Source: Paenibacillus oryzae
GTDB taxonomy: Bacteria > Bacillota > Bacilli > Paenibacillales > Paenibacillaceae
Length of the DNA stretch: 64,000 nt
Direction: 5' to 3'
Assembly: GCF_001675045.1 (NCBI RefSeq)
Contig: NZ_LYPA01000064.1
Location: 1-64,000, forward strand
Shown: piece by piece, positions 50,526 to 59,750 of the stretch
Layout of the letters: every line of letters starts with the position of its first letter
How positions within the stretch are numbered: the first letter of the stretch is position 1
Position numbers and translations under genes: made by a program
The notes under the pieces: generated by a model
Seen by the model: the letters and a program-made list of their open reading frames with translations, nothing else
Told to the model about the DNA's origin: nothing
Databases searched by the model: none

Positions 50526-52028
50526 TCATTCCGGTTCCGAATCCAGCCTGCTGTCTCTTTGCCATAATCTGCGCCTAATGGCATCAGAAATAACAACAAA
50601 CGTAACAAGATCAAAGGTTACCGTGAATAAAAATTCGTGCTTGGATAAATCTGCATCTCCCGCTCCAATAATGGAAACAAAAATACCCGAAAGCCCCATC
50701 AGAATCATTGAAAATATAAATGGGAATCGCAATGCGTTCCGGAAATCCCTTCTTTGTATTGCAGTCACAAACGATGGCATGTATACGCCTGTAACTACAG
50801 CTATCCAGATGACAATAAAACCAAATGTTTTTGGCGCTAACGCCTTTTTGAGCAAACTATACCCGGAGAAAAACATGGTTTGTTGTCCAAATGACTTTCC
50901 TTCCTCCTTTTCATAGTTGCCCATTGCAGGCGGACGAATCGTAAAAGCGTTTTTTGCAGCAAGATCAAGCATGCTAATGGCCTGTTTGGGATGAGAAACG
51001 TAATAGCCAAGAATTTCTCCAAAGCCATATTGACTATAAAAGTACTTTTCCAATATGTGCGAATTGACATCCACCGTTGTAAATGGCTCATAATAGATAC
51101 TGTTTTTCAAAATAGCATATTGCTTGTTGACACCCATTTTTTCGAGTGCCCGCTCAGGATCGTCTGATCCCAGCAGAATGCCGCGGGTCATTGCATGATA
51201 TTGATTAATATTGACAAATTCTTTCGGGATTAAGGCATAAGTAGCAATTCCTGAAAAGAAAAGCAGCGACAATGTGGAAAACATAATCACCTTAAATTTT
51301 TTCTCCTTGCGAATTAGCAGTAAAAACAGACATGTAGCAGCCAGTATTATGCCGACAGGAGCATTTTGCTGCTTGCTCGTCGTTAGGAGCAGGCCACTTA
51401 TTGCAAGCACTGCCACCATGGCGTAATCATTGTAACGCCGCCTGTAAAGCAATAATCCTGAGGCAAACGTCAATATGACCATGATGAGAACTATGCTTTC
51501 ACTGAAAAAAGAGTTAAAAAAGGCGGTATATGCCGTATCCGCAAACATAAATACAGCAAGCACTGCAATTATGTAACCATACAGCGGCTTCATTTTCCAT
51601 GTGAGACTTTCAACCAGTAAATAGATGGCGACAATAAACAGCAGCGTCAAAATGGCTGATTGCACCCTGACATCAAATATAACGGTGCTTACAAACAGCT
51701 TGTTTAGGGCTAGCGCTAATTGAATGAGCAACGACTGTGACGAATAATAGATCGCAACATTTTCGTTATAATATTGTAAAATGCCAAATTCCTTTATAAA
51801 GTATCCAAGGTATTGGCTGTCATAGTCGGGTAAATGAAAATACAAACCATTACTGTATAAAACACGGAAAAAGTCGCCATTGTCTGCCATGCCGATATAA
51901 GGCGGCGTAAACAAGGCGATGAATGTAATCAATAGCGCCGTCCCTGCAGCAAATCCCGCAGGGGATACATATCGGGCCATAAAAGCCAAAAAGCGCCTTA
52001 GCATTAAGCCGGCCCCGGTCTGATTCAT
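50526..52028 (-). CDS. Polytopic membrane protein, WsfD-like hexosyltransferase candidate
   Basis: This is a 500-residue protein with about ten membrane segments. After the first helix an external loop has GMADNGDFFRVLYSNGLYF, a position where GT-C enzymes such as WsfD carry the catalytic acidic residue. Further loops are rich in aromatic residues. It is not part of B. subtilis ydaJKLMN as I know it, so this operon has an extra gene here. A role in adding side sugars to the exopolysaccharide from a lipid-linked donor is inferred from fold and context. The gap to ydaL is 37 bases. Confidence 0.7.
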   Translation of the reverse strand: MNQTGAGLMLRRFLAFMARYVSPAGFAAGTALLITFIALFTPPYIGMADNGDFFRVLYSNGLYFHLPDYDSQYLGYFIKEFGILQYYNENVAIYYSSQSLLIQLALALNKLFVSTVIFDVRVQSAILTLLFIVAIYLLVESLTWKMKPLYGYIIAVLAVFMFADTAYTAFFNSFFSESIVLIMVILTFASGLLLYRRRYNDYAMVAVLAISGLLLTTSKQQNAPVGIILAATCLFLLLIRKEKKFKVIMFSTLSLLFFSGIATYALIPKEFVNINQYHAMTRGILLGSDDPERALEKMGVNKQYAILKNSIYYEPFTTVDVNSHILEKYFYSQYGFGEILGYYVSHPKQAISMLDLAAKNAFTIRPPAMGNYEKEEGKSFGQQTMFFSGYSLLKKALAPKTFGFIVIWIAVVTGVYMPSFVTAIQRRDFRNALRFPFIFSMILMGLSGIFVSIIGAGDADLSKHEFLFTVTFDLVTFVVISDAIRRRLWQRDSRLDSEPE

Positions 52029-52052
52029 CTAAGCGCCCTCTTTTCTGTAGGA

Positions 52053-53207
52053 TTAATATGAATAAGCAAGCAAAGCCATCAAATTATCGAAGGAATAAGC
52101 CTGTTTTGCTCCCGCATCGCCAAAGCCGCCCAGCATCCCGCTAGTTTTGTCACTGATTTGGAACTGGTTCATTTTGCTGATGCTTTCATTGTAGAGCGAC
52201 TGATCACCCAATACCGATCCAATCATAGCCGTGATGGCGTAAATAGCGGTTGAGCGGATATCGGTTTCGGCTTTGCCGCTTGTTGAATAACGGCCAAACA
52301 ATTCCCCTGCGTTTACCTTCTCTTTAATGAAAGAAATACTTTCAGGCTTATGTTTGCCCACCTCGGCCAAATGCAGTATGGTAAGCAACGATTCCACGGT
52401 ATTAATAGACTCCGTCGTATACCCTCCATTACCATAGTCGTAACGGGTATGGTAAAAAGGAAATTCATCGGTCAAATATCCGTCTTGTATAATAGTACCC
52501 ATCTTGCCCACCAGCGTATTCTTTTCTGCCGTGTCAACGGGAAGCAGCTCTAATGTCTTTAAATCAATGTAACATAACGTAATAAAATCATTGGTTACGC
52601 CATAATCGGCATCAAAAAAATCGTACAATCGCCCGTTTTTTACGTTTGTCCCATAAAAACGCGCGCCATAACGATCTGCTTCAATTCTGTATTCTTCAGT
52701 CTGGAACTCTGCACCCGCTTCATAAAGCGCACGAATGATGCGTAAATCGTCTATTGCAGCATTAACAGAATAACGCTTTTCCAGCTTTGGACTATAGCGG
52801 TAGCTAAAAAGCTGATCTGTATCAAACGTTTGACGCGCCACTCCCCATGTCCTGTCAAACCCCGATTTATCTCCAGTCAAGACAGCTTGCCTCATCATAA
52901 GCCCGGCTGATTCGCTTAACAGCTCATGTCCCGTCGTTAATTCACTATCCTGGGCTGTATCCAGCAAATTTGTATAAATGCCGCGAGGTCCCGTCATATT
53001 TTCGGAAATAAATTGATACAGTTGTTGACGTTTGTCTTTTACATTCGACAAATCGCCAAAATGATGAATAACAGGCGGCGATGACTCCGTCTGGTTTGGC
53101 CGAGGCGCAGCTCCCTGCTCCTGTGAGCCGCATGCCGCTAGGAACAGTGCAAGCCCGCCGGTTACGATCACCGATATGACAACCTTATTGCGGTTGTAAC
53201 GCAACAT
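52053..53207 (-). CDS. ydaJ: Glycoside hydrolase family 8-like lipoprotein (YdaJ-like)
   Basis: This is a 384-residue lipoprotein (lipobox LFLAAC near residue 26) with an alpha/alpha-barrel glycosidase domain of the GH8 type. LLSESAGLMMRQAVLTGDKS, with Glu as general acid candidate, and FDRTWGVARQTF are followed by SVNAAIDDLRIIRALYEAG with an Asp and LYDFFDADYGVTNDFITLCY. GH8 enzymes in cellulose and related operons trim or edit the polymer. It is the first gene of the EPS operon, as in B. subtilis ydaJ. The promoter should lie in 53208-53350, but no convincing match was found, nor a c-di-GMP riboswitch. Confidence 0.85.
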   Translation of the reverse strand: MLRYNRNKVVISVIVTGGLALFLAACGSQEQGAAPRPNQTESSPPVIHHFGDLSNVKDKRQQLYQFISENMTGPRGIYTNLLDTAQDSELTTGHELLSESAGLMMRQAVLTGDKSGFDRTWGVARQTFDTDQLFSYRYSPKLEKRYSVNAAIDDLRIIRALYEAGAEFQTEEYRIEADRYGARFYGTNVKNGRLYDFFDADYGVTNDFITLCYIDLKTLELLPVDTAEKNTLVGKMGTIIQDGYLTDEFPFYHTRYDYGNGGYTTESINTVESLLTILHLAEVGKHKPESISFIKEKVNAGELFGRYSTSGKAETDIRSTAIYAITAMIGSVLGDQSLYNESISKMNQFQISDKTSGMLGGFGDAGAKQAYSFDNLMALLAYSY

Positions 53208-53353
53208 ACGCCATCCCTCCTACTCCGACATGTTAAGCGGAACCTCGACAACATTCTTTTTAGCATCATTAATAATATTACCATCAATTACTGTACAAAA
53301 TCTAAACACATTTTAAAAAAGCTATTAACCTTGCCTTCCTATAAGGACTTTCA

Positions 53354-53382
53354 TTGATTAGTGCCTTCCGCTTCGTTATAAT
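53354..53382 (+). promoter_or_regulatory. Sigma-A promoter for the methyltransferase-pseudouridine synthase unit
   Basis: TTGATT (53354-53359) and a perfect TATAAT (53377-53382) are 17 bases apart. A GTTCAAA...TTTGAAC hairpin (about 53421-53452) lies between it and the start codon, in the leader. Confidence 0.65.
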
Positions 53383-53486
53383 AGGCGATGATGTCCACAT
53401 ATTACAAGACTTAATGAGGCTGTTCAAACGAGGGCTTTTGGATTTTTGAACACGCATTTAATGAAGTCAAGGAAGGGTTACCTACT

Positions 53487-54356
53487 ATGTACATAGCTGA
53501 TCAATGGAGAGATTATGAAATTATCGATACGGGCGATGGGGACAAGCTGGAGCGCTGGGGTTCTTATGTGCTGCGCAGACCTGATCCGCAAATTATTTGG
53601 CCCATTATGAACGAAACTGCGCAGTGGAAAAAGGCCGACGGCCACTATCACCGAAGCTCTTCCGGCGGAGGCAAATGGGATATGAAGCCAAGCCTGCCGG
53701 AGCGCTGGACTATTTCATACGGAGAGCTTTCCTTCCATATTAAGCCGACGAACTTCAAGCATACCGGGTTGTTCCCGGAGCAAGCCGCTAACTGGGATTG
53801 GATGATGGACAAAATCAGAAATGCCAACAGGCCCATACGCGTATTGAATCTGTTTGCTTATTCTGGCGGCGCGACCGTAGCGGCTGCTGCGGCCGGTGCA
53901 GATGTCTGCCATGTGGACGCAGCCAAAGGCATGGTGCAGTGGGCAAAGGAAAATGCCGCTTTGTCCGGTCTGGAAAATGCGCCTATCCGCTATATAACCG
54001 ATGACGTATTCAAATTCGTTCAGCGCGAGCAGCGCCGCGGCCGCCAATATGACGCTATCATCATGGACCCTCCATCCTACGGACGCGGGCCAAACGGAGA
54101 AACGTGGAAGCTGGAAGAAAATTTATTTCCGTTTCTGCAAACCTGTACAACCATCCTGTCGCCTAATCCGCTGTTTTTGCTCATAAACTCTTATACAACG
54201 GGGCTTTCTCCGACAGTGCTGCATCATCTTCTGCATAATACCATGAAGGCCAAATATGGCGGAGAAATCAATTGCGGAGAAATTGGATTGCCAATTACCG
54301 CTTCCGGTCTGCACTTGCCATGCGGCATATTGGGCCGCTGGGAGTCCCGTTCATGA
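53487..54356 (+). CDS. Class I SAM-dependent methyltransferase, RlmI-like
   Basis: This is a 289-residue protein resembling the catalytic half of 23S rRNA cytosine methyltransferases (RlmI/RlmK group). VLNLFAYSGGATVAAAAAGA (about residues 117-136) is motif I, DVCHVDAAKGMVQWAKENA motif II, and IIMDPPSYGRGPNGETW contains the catalytic DPPS-Y. An N-terminal part with Trp-rich strands replaces the PUA domain. AAGGGTT precedes the ATG. It overlaps the RluA-type gene by four bases (ATGA), and the pairing of two RNA-modifying enzymes supports an rRNA substrate. Confidence 0.85.
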   Translation: MYIADQWRDYEIIDTGDGDKLERWGSYVLRRPDPQIIWPIMNETAQWKKADGHYHRSSSGGGKWDMKPSLPERWTISYGELSFHIKPTNFKHTGLFPEQAANWDWMMDKIRNANRPIRVLNLFAYSGGATVAAAAAGADVCHVDAAKGMVQWAKENAALSGLENAPIRYITDDVFKFVQREQRRGRQYDAIIMDPPSYGRGPNGETWKLEENLFPFLQTCTTILSPNPLFLLINSYTTGLSPTVLHHLLHNTMKAKYGGEINCGEIGLPITASGLHLPCGILGRWESRS

Positions 54357-55063
54357 CGGTAGCCATTTTGTACGAGGACAATCATTTGCTTGTGGTTGTC
54401 AAGCCGCCCGGCATTCCTTCGCAGGCTGATGAAACGGGCGATCCAGACATGCTTACCATTTTAAAAGAGGATTTGAAGGTTCGCTACGATAAACCCGGCA
54501 ACGTGTATCTGGGTTTGGTGCATCGGCTCGACCGCCCGGTTGGCGGAGCAATGGTGTTCGCGAAAACCTCCAAATCGGCCTCCCGGCTTTCTGAAGCCGT
54601 CAGAAGCCGCAGCTTCGGCAAAACCTATATGTGCGTTGCGCAAGGCGTTCCGGCCCGCAGCTTTGCAACACTGCGCCATTATATTTCAAAGGATGGAAGC
54701 CGGAATAAGGTGACGGTGCTGAACCATGCCGCTCCCGAAGCCAAGGAAGCGATCCTCAGCTATTCCGTTATAGCCAATAACAGCGCCTCATCGCTGGTGG
54801 CGGTTTCACTGGAGACAGGACGGCCTCATCAAATACGCGCACAGCTTGCGCATATCGGCCATCCGCTGGCGGGAGATCAAAAATACGGTGATCGGAAGCC
54901 CGGCGCTTTATCCAGCATCGCTTTATGGTCAACCTCTGTATCCTTCCCCCATCCCGTAACCAAGGAACGCTTAACCTTTACCTCCTTGCCTGAGCTTGCG
55001 GGAGCCTGGAAGCCTTGGAGCCCGGCCCAGCTTGAAGCGGCGGCGCGGCACTTTATTCAATAG
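54353..55063 (+). CDS. RluA family pseudouridine synthase
   Basis: This is a 236-residue enzyme that isomerises uridine to pseudouridine in RNA. ILYEDNHLLVVVKPPGIPSQ begins the catalytic domain. LVHRLDRPVGGAMVFAKTSK contains the catalytic Asp in HRLDRP, and ETGRPHQIRAQLAHIGHPLAGD is the usual C-terminal motif. There is no S4 domain, so it is the short RluA type. The frame extends upstream into the methyltransferase, but the ATG at 54353 has GGGAG eight bases before it and begins the fold. Confidence 0.93.
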   Translation: MTVAILYEDNHLLVVVKPPGIPSQADETGDPDMLTILKEDLKVRYDKPGNVYLGLVHRLDRPVGGAMVFAKTSKSASRLSEAVRSRSFGKTYMCVAQGVPARSFATLRHYISKDGSRNKVTVLNHAAPEAKEAILSYSVIANNSASSLVAVSLETGRPHQIRAQLAHIGHPLAGDQKYGDRKPGALSSIALWSTSVSFPHPVTKERLTFTSLPELAGAWKPWSPAQLEAAARHFIQ

Positions 55064-55085
55064 TTTTGTGCCCCCAAGGGAGTAT

Positions 55086-55148
55086 TGCCCCGATGCCTTG
55101 CCTTTTGCCTCATGAATGGAGCGCTGCATGGCATCGGGGCATTTGTTC
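55086..55148 (+). terminator. Hairpin after the pseudouridine synthase gene
   Basis: TGCCCCGATGCC (55086-55097) pairs perfectly with GGCATCGGGGCA (55130-55141), followed by TTTGTTCT. A long loop separates the arms. Confidence 0.6.
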
Positions 55149-55202
55149 TGCTTGACGAACGCAAGCTGCTTCTATGCTTTGCAAGAAAGGATGTATAGGA
55201 AG

Positions 55203-56441
55203 ATGAAAAAAAGAAGATGGGTATTGCCCGCCTTTGTGCTGCTGCTTCTGGCAGCTGCCTCCGTTATCTGGGTTTTGAGCGGAATAAAAAGCGGCAGTCC
55301 GGCGCCTGCGGACAATAATCCCACACCGATTGCGGTTGAAGCCACTTCCCTGAGCGAAGACCAAAACACACCAGCGCCAACGCCTTCGCCTACACCAGAG
55401 CCCGTATTCGCTGAAGCGGTTTGGATCGGCGTCGGCGATATTATGAGTCATGCTCCGCAGCTGCCCGGCGCATTTGACGCGGCAACCAAAAGCTATAATT
55501 TTGATTCTTACTTCGAGCCCGTCAAACCCATCCTTCAAAGCGGAGATTGGGTAATGGCCAATCTGGAGACGCCTATTGGAGGCCCGGACTTCGGCTACAC
55601 GGGATATCCGTCATTTAATGCACCGTTCGAGCTTGCGGAAGCGCTTAAAAACGCCGGCTTTAATATGCTGTCAACGGCCAATAATCATTCGCTCGACAAA
55701 GGCGAACGCGGATTGCGCAACACCATTGAGAATCTGAAAGAGCTAGAATTCTCTTTTACAGGGACTGCAGCTTCTCAAGAGGAGGCCGATGCGCCGGTTT
55801 TAGTAGAGCGCAATGGGATAACGATGGGGATTTTGTCATATACGTACGGGACTAACGGCATTCCGATTCCTGAGGGAAAACCTTACCTCGTTAATCTGAT
55901 TTCAGAGGAGGCCATTAAAGCGGATATCAAAAAGCTGCGCGACGCAGGAGCCGACTTAGTCACTGTCGCTCTTCATTTCGGAATTGAATATCAGACGTCG
56001 CCTAGCGAAGAACAGAAAAATCTGGCCCGTTCGCTTGCCGCTTCGGGGGCAGATATTATCGCGGGCTCCCACCCCCATGTTGTGCAGCCCTATGAAATGG
56101 TGGAATCCTTCGATGAGGACGGAAACCGGAAGGAATGCCTCATCATTTATTCCATGGGGAATTTCATTTCCAATCAGCGTGGAGAATCCAAGGACTACGG
56201 GGTAATCTTTAAAGTGTCGGTTTCCAAAAATATGACGGAAGGCGGAACTGTTATCAAAGAGGTAGAAGCTATCCCGACCTGGGTGCACCGGTACAAACCG
56301 GATAAACATTTCCGTTATCGCATTTTGCCGGTCGAAGACGTTTTGGCTGCCTCCAATGATGATTTGCTGACGCCAACGGATTATGAAACCTTACAGAGGG
56401 ATTTGGCTATGCTGAACACAAGACTTGAATCCATGAAGTAG
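55203..56441 (+). CDS. CapA family (poly-gamma-glutamate/capsule-type) exported phosphoesterase-like protein
   Basis: This is a 412-residue protein with an N-terminal membrane anchor (WVLPAFVLLLLAAASVIWVL), a Pro/Thr linker (NTPAPTPSPTPEP) and a CapA domain with a calcineurin-like metallophosphoesterase fold. WIGVGDIMSH, VMANLETPIGGPDFGY, MLSTANNHSLDKGERGLRNT, VALHFGIEYQ and IAGSHPHVVQPYEM carry the Asp, Asn, His and Glu ligands. CapA takes part in poly-gamma-glutamate synthesis, but the capB/capC partners are absent here. The start could be the ATG at 55191 or 55203; both have imperfect Shine-Dalgarno spacing. Confidence 0.88.
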   Translation: MKKRRWVLPAFVLLLLAAASVIWVLSGIKSGSPAPADNNPTPIAVEATSLSEDQNTPAPTPSPTPEPVFAEAVWIGVGDIMSHAPQLPGAFDAATKSYNFDSYFEPVKPILQSGDWVMANLETPIGGPDFGYTGYPSFNAPFELAEALKNAGFNMLSTANNHSLDKGERGLRNTIENLKELEFSFTGTAASQEEADAPVLVERNGITMGILSYTYGTNGIPIPEGKPYLVNLISEEAIKADIKKLRDAGADLVTVALHFGIEYQTSPSEEQKNLARSLAASGADIIAGSHPHVVQPYEMVESFDEDGNRKECLIIYSMGNFISNQRGESKDYGVIFKVSVSKNMTEGGTVIKEVEAIPTWVHRYKPDKHFRYRILPVEDVLAASNDDLLTPTDYETLQRDLAMLNTRLESMK

Positions 56442-56480
56442 AAGCGTACAGAGCTAGTTTTTTTAAACCACATTCAAACA

Positions 56481-56540
56481 AAAAGCAAACATCTCAACTT
56501 GCCGCAGGTGATAGGATCGGCACTTCAGATGTTTGCTTTT
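56481..56540. terminator. Bidirectional terminator between capA-like and marR-like genes
   Basis: AAAAGCAAACATCT (56481-56494) pairs perfectly with AGATGTTTGCTTTT (56527-56540), with GCCG/CGGC inside. It lies between convergent genes. Confidence 0.85.
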
Positions 56541-56599
56541 ATTTTGACTGGCCGAAGGACTGTTTCGCAGACAGCCCCATTGCGGCGAGGGCTCTAGCC

Positions 56600-57037
56600 C
56601 TATTGATTGGCTACTTTGCCAAGCAGCAGCACAAGCAGCTTTTGATTATATTCCGAAATCTGATCCAGCGACTGCTCTATCAGGGAATGACGGATAGCCT
56701 TGCCTCGTTCCGCTTCCGCTGCTCCCTTCTCGGAAACCTTGATCCAGACAATACGCCGGTCCTGATCGTCTCTCGTTCGCACAACCAGCTCGTTTCTCTC
56801 CATTCTGTCCAGCAGGGTTGTAACGGCCGCAGGAGTTGTAGACAAATGCTGAATCAGATCGGATGGCTTCATAGGATCTGATTCCAATAGCAGCTCCAGC
56901 ACATTAAGCTGTCCCTCTGTAAGCGGAGCCAGCGATTGCTCCATGCTGATCCGCCATTCGCGCGAAAGCTTTGTCCAAACTTTCGCAAAATCCTCGGATA
57001 CCACGACTTCCACCCGCTTTCTGTCCATTTTTAACAT
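56600..57037 (-). CDS. MarR family transcriptional regulator
   Basis: This is a 145-residue winged-helix dimer regulator. LTEGQLNVLELLL (helix 2), PSDLIQHLSTTPAAVTTLLDRMERNELV (recognition helix and wing start) and RTRDDQDRRIVWIKVSEKGAA (the DxR wing signature) are clear. No conserved cysteine of the OhrR type is seen. Target and ligand are unknown. No good Shine-Dalgarno lies before the ATG at 57037; an ATG nine bases later is an alternative. Confidence 0.9.
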   Translation of the reverse strand: MLKMDRKRVEVVVSEDFAKVWTKLSREWRISMEQSLAPLTEGQLNVLELLLESDPMKPSDLIQHLSTTPAAVTTLLDRMERNELVVRTRDDQDRRIVWIKVSEKGAAEAERGKAIRHSLIEQSLDQISEYNQKLLVLLLGKVANQ

Positions 57038-57182
57038 GTACGTTTAGCGTTTTCGCGCATCTTGCCTCTCTTCTATTATATCAACTGAAAATGTCGAATA
57101 AAAGGTTAATGCAATTAATAGTTTGCGCCTCTAATCGCTATCCTTCAGCCAAAACCGACATAATTGGCGCTTCAACTCCACG

Positions 57183-57218
57183 AAAAAAGGCCCGTCATGG
57201 CGAAAACGCCATAACGGG
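57183..57218 (-). terminator. Terminator of parEC
   Basis: CCCGTCATGGCG (57191-57202) pairs with CGCCATAACGGG (57207-57218), one wobble, loop AAAA. On the minus strand it is followed by TTTTTT (57183-57188). Confidence 0.8.
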
Positions 57219-57284
57219 TCTCTTGATTCCTAGGGCGTTTCTACTTACTCCGAGAGGTCGTGCCGACTTTTCGTCAGACGCATC

Positions 57285-59738
57285 CTAGCCCTGCAGCTCC
57301 GGCGTTGTTCGGATAAAGGAGGCTACGATGACCTCATTTTTCTCCACGGCGAACAATTGCTTGCCGATAGCCTTGCGTTCTTCAATCGGCGCTTTTTCGG
57401 AATTGGCAATCAGCTTGCCGCCTCCAGAGGTTATGGCTACAATATCCTGCGGCTCCCTGCAATAATAGGCAGCAGCGATGTACGAGCCGTTAGGGCGCAC
57501 CCGCTTGCCTTCTTTAAATTCAAAGGTTTGTACGCCTTTGCCTCCTCTGCCCTGAATCGGATAATCCAGCAGCAGCGAGCGCTTGCCGAAGCCGATATCC
57601 GATACGACCAGCACTTCGCCTTCGTCGTCAGAGACCCACAGCGCCGCCGCAAGCTCGTCCCCGTCCCGCAGCGTAATCCCTTTGACGCCGGCGGCTACAC
57701 GGCCCATGCTGTTCACCTCGGCTTCGTCAAAGCGGATGCTGAGCCCGTTTCGGGACACAAGCATTAATTGACGTCCGCCTTCGCTTAGCGTTACGCTAAT
57801 AACCTCGTCGCCTTCGGCCACTTTACAGGCGGCAACGGCAGTTGAACGCGTGGTGGCATAGTCCTTCAGCTCGCTTCGCTTCACTTGACCTTTTTTGGTG
57901 ACAAAAACAAGAGTTTGCTCTGATGCGCCAATATCCTTGACCGGAATGACGCTAATAATGGAGTCATCTTTGGGAAGCGGAATTATATTGACTACGGCCG
58001 TACCGGTATCCTTCCACTTAAACTCCGGAATTTGATGCACCGGCAGCAAATAATATTGCCCCTTCCGCGTAAACAGCAGCAGGCTGTCAATCGTATTGAC
58101 CTGAAGCAGCTCGCGAATGACATCCCCTTCTTTGACGCCGGCGCTGTCCAGCTCGCCTCCGGAGCGGGTAAAGGACAACATACTGGTCCGCTTCATGTAG
58201 CCTTCCTGACTGAGCGTAACCAGAACATCCTCCGGCGCTACAAGCACCTCCAGATTCACCTTCAGCTCCTCGACCTCGCCTTGAATATCGCTGCGGCGAT
58301 CAATGCCGTATTTGCCCCGGATTTCCAGCAGCTCTTCCTTAATGACGCCGATCAGCTTTTTTTCACTGTTCAGAATGGATTGAAGATAAGCGATGCGCTT
58401 TTGCGCTTCCTTCAATTCCTTTTCAAGCGCCGTAATTTCCAGGTTGGTCAAACGGTACAATTGCAGCGTCAATATCGCGTCGGCCTGGCGTTCGGTAAAA
58501 GCAAACTTTGCCACCAAATTGTTTTGGGCATCGGCACGGTTTTTGGAAGCCTTGATGGTTGCAATAACCTCATCCAGCACATTTAGCGCCTTAACCAGCC
58601 CTTCCACCACATGGGCCCGGTCCTCTGCTTTTTCAAGATCGTACGCTGTACGATGAGTGACTACTTCTTTTTGGTGATCGATATAAGCCGTCAGCATTGG
58701 CAGCAGGCCAAGCTGCTGAGGCGCTTTATTGACAATAGCCACCATATTGAAATTATAGGTAACCTGCAAATCGGTTTTTTTGAGCAAATAAGCCAAAATG
58801 CCAGCCCCGTCAGCATCCTTCTTCAGCTCAACGACAATGCGCAGGCCATTCCGGCCGCTTTCGTCGCGCACCTCGGCGATGCCTTCGATTTTTTTCTCCA
58901 GCCGGATGTTTTCCATCGCGGTCACGAGGCGGGATTTAACTACCTGATACGGAATTTCCGTAATGACGATCTGCTGTTTGCCGCCGCGCAAATCCTCGAT
59001 AGCCGTTTTGGAGCGCAAATAAATGCGTCCTCTGCCCGTTGCATAGGCTTCGCGTATGCCTTCTTCGCCCATAATAAGTCCGCCGGTCGGAAAATCGGGG
59101 CCTTTAACAATCGTCATCAATTCCTCCAGCGTAATACCAGGGCGATCCATGCACGCAACACAAGCGTCGATTATTTCGCGCAGGTTATGCGGCGGTATTT
59201 CCGTGGCGAATCCGGAGGAAATGCCGCTGACCCCATTAACCAGCAGGTTGGGATACCGGGCCGGCAAAACAACAGGTTCTTTTGTTGTATTGTCGAAATT
59301 GTCCTTGAATTGCACCGTTCTTTTTTCAATATCGCGAAGCAGTTCAAGCGCGATGCTGGACAAACGGGCCTCCGTATAACGCATAGCCGCTGCGGGATCG
59401 TCGTCCTGAGATCCCCAGTTGCCGTGTCCATCCACAAGCGGATGTCCCATTTTCCATGGCTGGGCCATCCGCACCATGCCCTCATAAATGGAGGAATCTC
59501 CATGCGGATGGTAATTGCCCATCACGTCGCCGACGGTTTTGGCGGATTTGCGGTATGGCTTGTCCGGCGTATTGCCGGAATCGTACATCGCATACAGGAT
59601 ACGGCGCTGCACCGGCTTTAAGCCATCGCGCACATCCGGTATGGCGCGGTCCTGAATAATATATTTGGAGTAGCGTCCGAAGCGGTCGCCAACAATCTCT
59701 TCCAGGTACGCGGGCAAAAATTGTTCCAGAATACCCAT
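57285..59738 (-). CDS. parC: DNA topoisomerase IV subunit A
   Basis: ParC cuts and rejoins DNA to separate daughter chromosomes, in a 2:2 complex with ParE. Its 817 residues start [31 protein letters not shown] and [20 protein letters not shown] hold the quinolone-resistance region with the wild-type Ser and, four residues on, Glu. The catalytic tyrosine is in [11 protein letters not shown]. The C-terminal beta-pinwheel contains [12 protein letters not shown], close to the GyrA-box (QRRGGKG) that marks gyrase. I keep ParC because the gene follows parE by 12 bases and gyrA normally lies near the origin. A terminator follows. Confidence 0.92.
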   Translation of the reverse strand: MGILEQFLPAYLEEIVGDRFGRYSKYIIQDRAIPDVRDGLKPVQRRILYAMYDSGNTPDKPYRKSAKTVGDVMGNYHPHGDSSIYEGMVRMAQPWKMGHPLVDGHGNWGSQDDDPAAAMRYTEARLSSIALELLRDIEKRTVQFKDNFDNTTKEPVVLPARYPNLLVNGVSGISSGFATEIPPHNLREIIDACVACMDRPGITLEELMTIVKGPDFPTGGLIMGEEGIREAYATGRGRIYLRSKTAIEDLRGGKQQIVITEIPYQVVKSRLVTAMENIRLEKKIEGIAEVRDESGRNGLRIVVELKKDADGAGILAYLLKKTDLQVTYNFNMVAIVNKAPQQLGLLPMLTAYIDHQKEVVTHRTAYDLEKAEDRAHVVEGLVKALNVLDEVIATIKASKNRADAQNNLVAKFAFTERQADAILTLQLYRLTNLEITALEKELKEAQKRIAYLQSILNSEKKLIGVIKEELLEIRGKYGIDRRSDIQGEVEELKVNLEVLVAPEDVLVTLSQEGYMKRTSMLSFTRSGGELDSAGVKEGDVIRELLQVNTIDSLLLFTRKGQYYLLPVHQIPEFKWKDTGTAVVNIIPLPKDDSIISVIPVKDIGASEQTLVFVTKKGQVKRSELKDYATTRSTAVAACKVAEGDEVISVTLSEGGRQLMLVSRNGLSIRFDEAEVNSMGRVAAGVKGITLRDGDELAAALWVSDDEGEVLVVSDIGFGKRSLLLDYPIQGRGGKGVQTFEFKEGKRVRPNGSYIAAAYYCREPQDIVAITSGGGKLIANSEKAPIEERKAIGKQLFAVEKNEVIVASFIRTTPELQG

Positions 59739-59750
59739 AGCTCTTCCCCT

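Noticed and set aside
55203-56441. Poly-gamma-glutamate capsule locus
   Set aside because: Only a CapA-like protein is present; capB, capC and capE homologues are not in the window.
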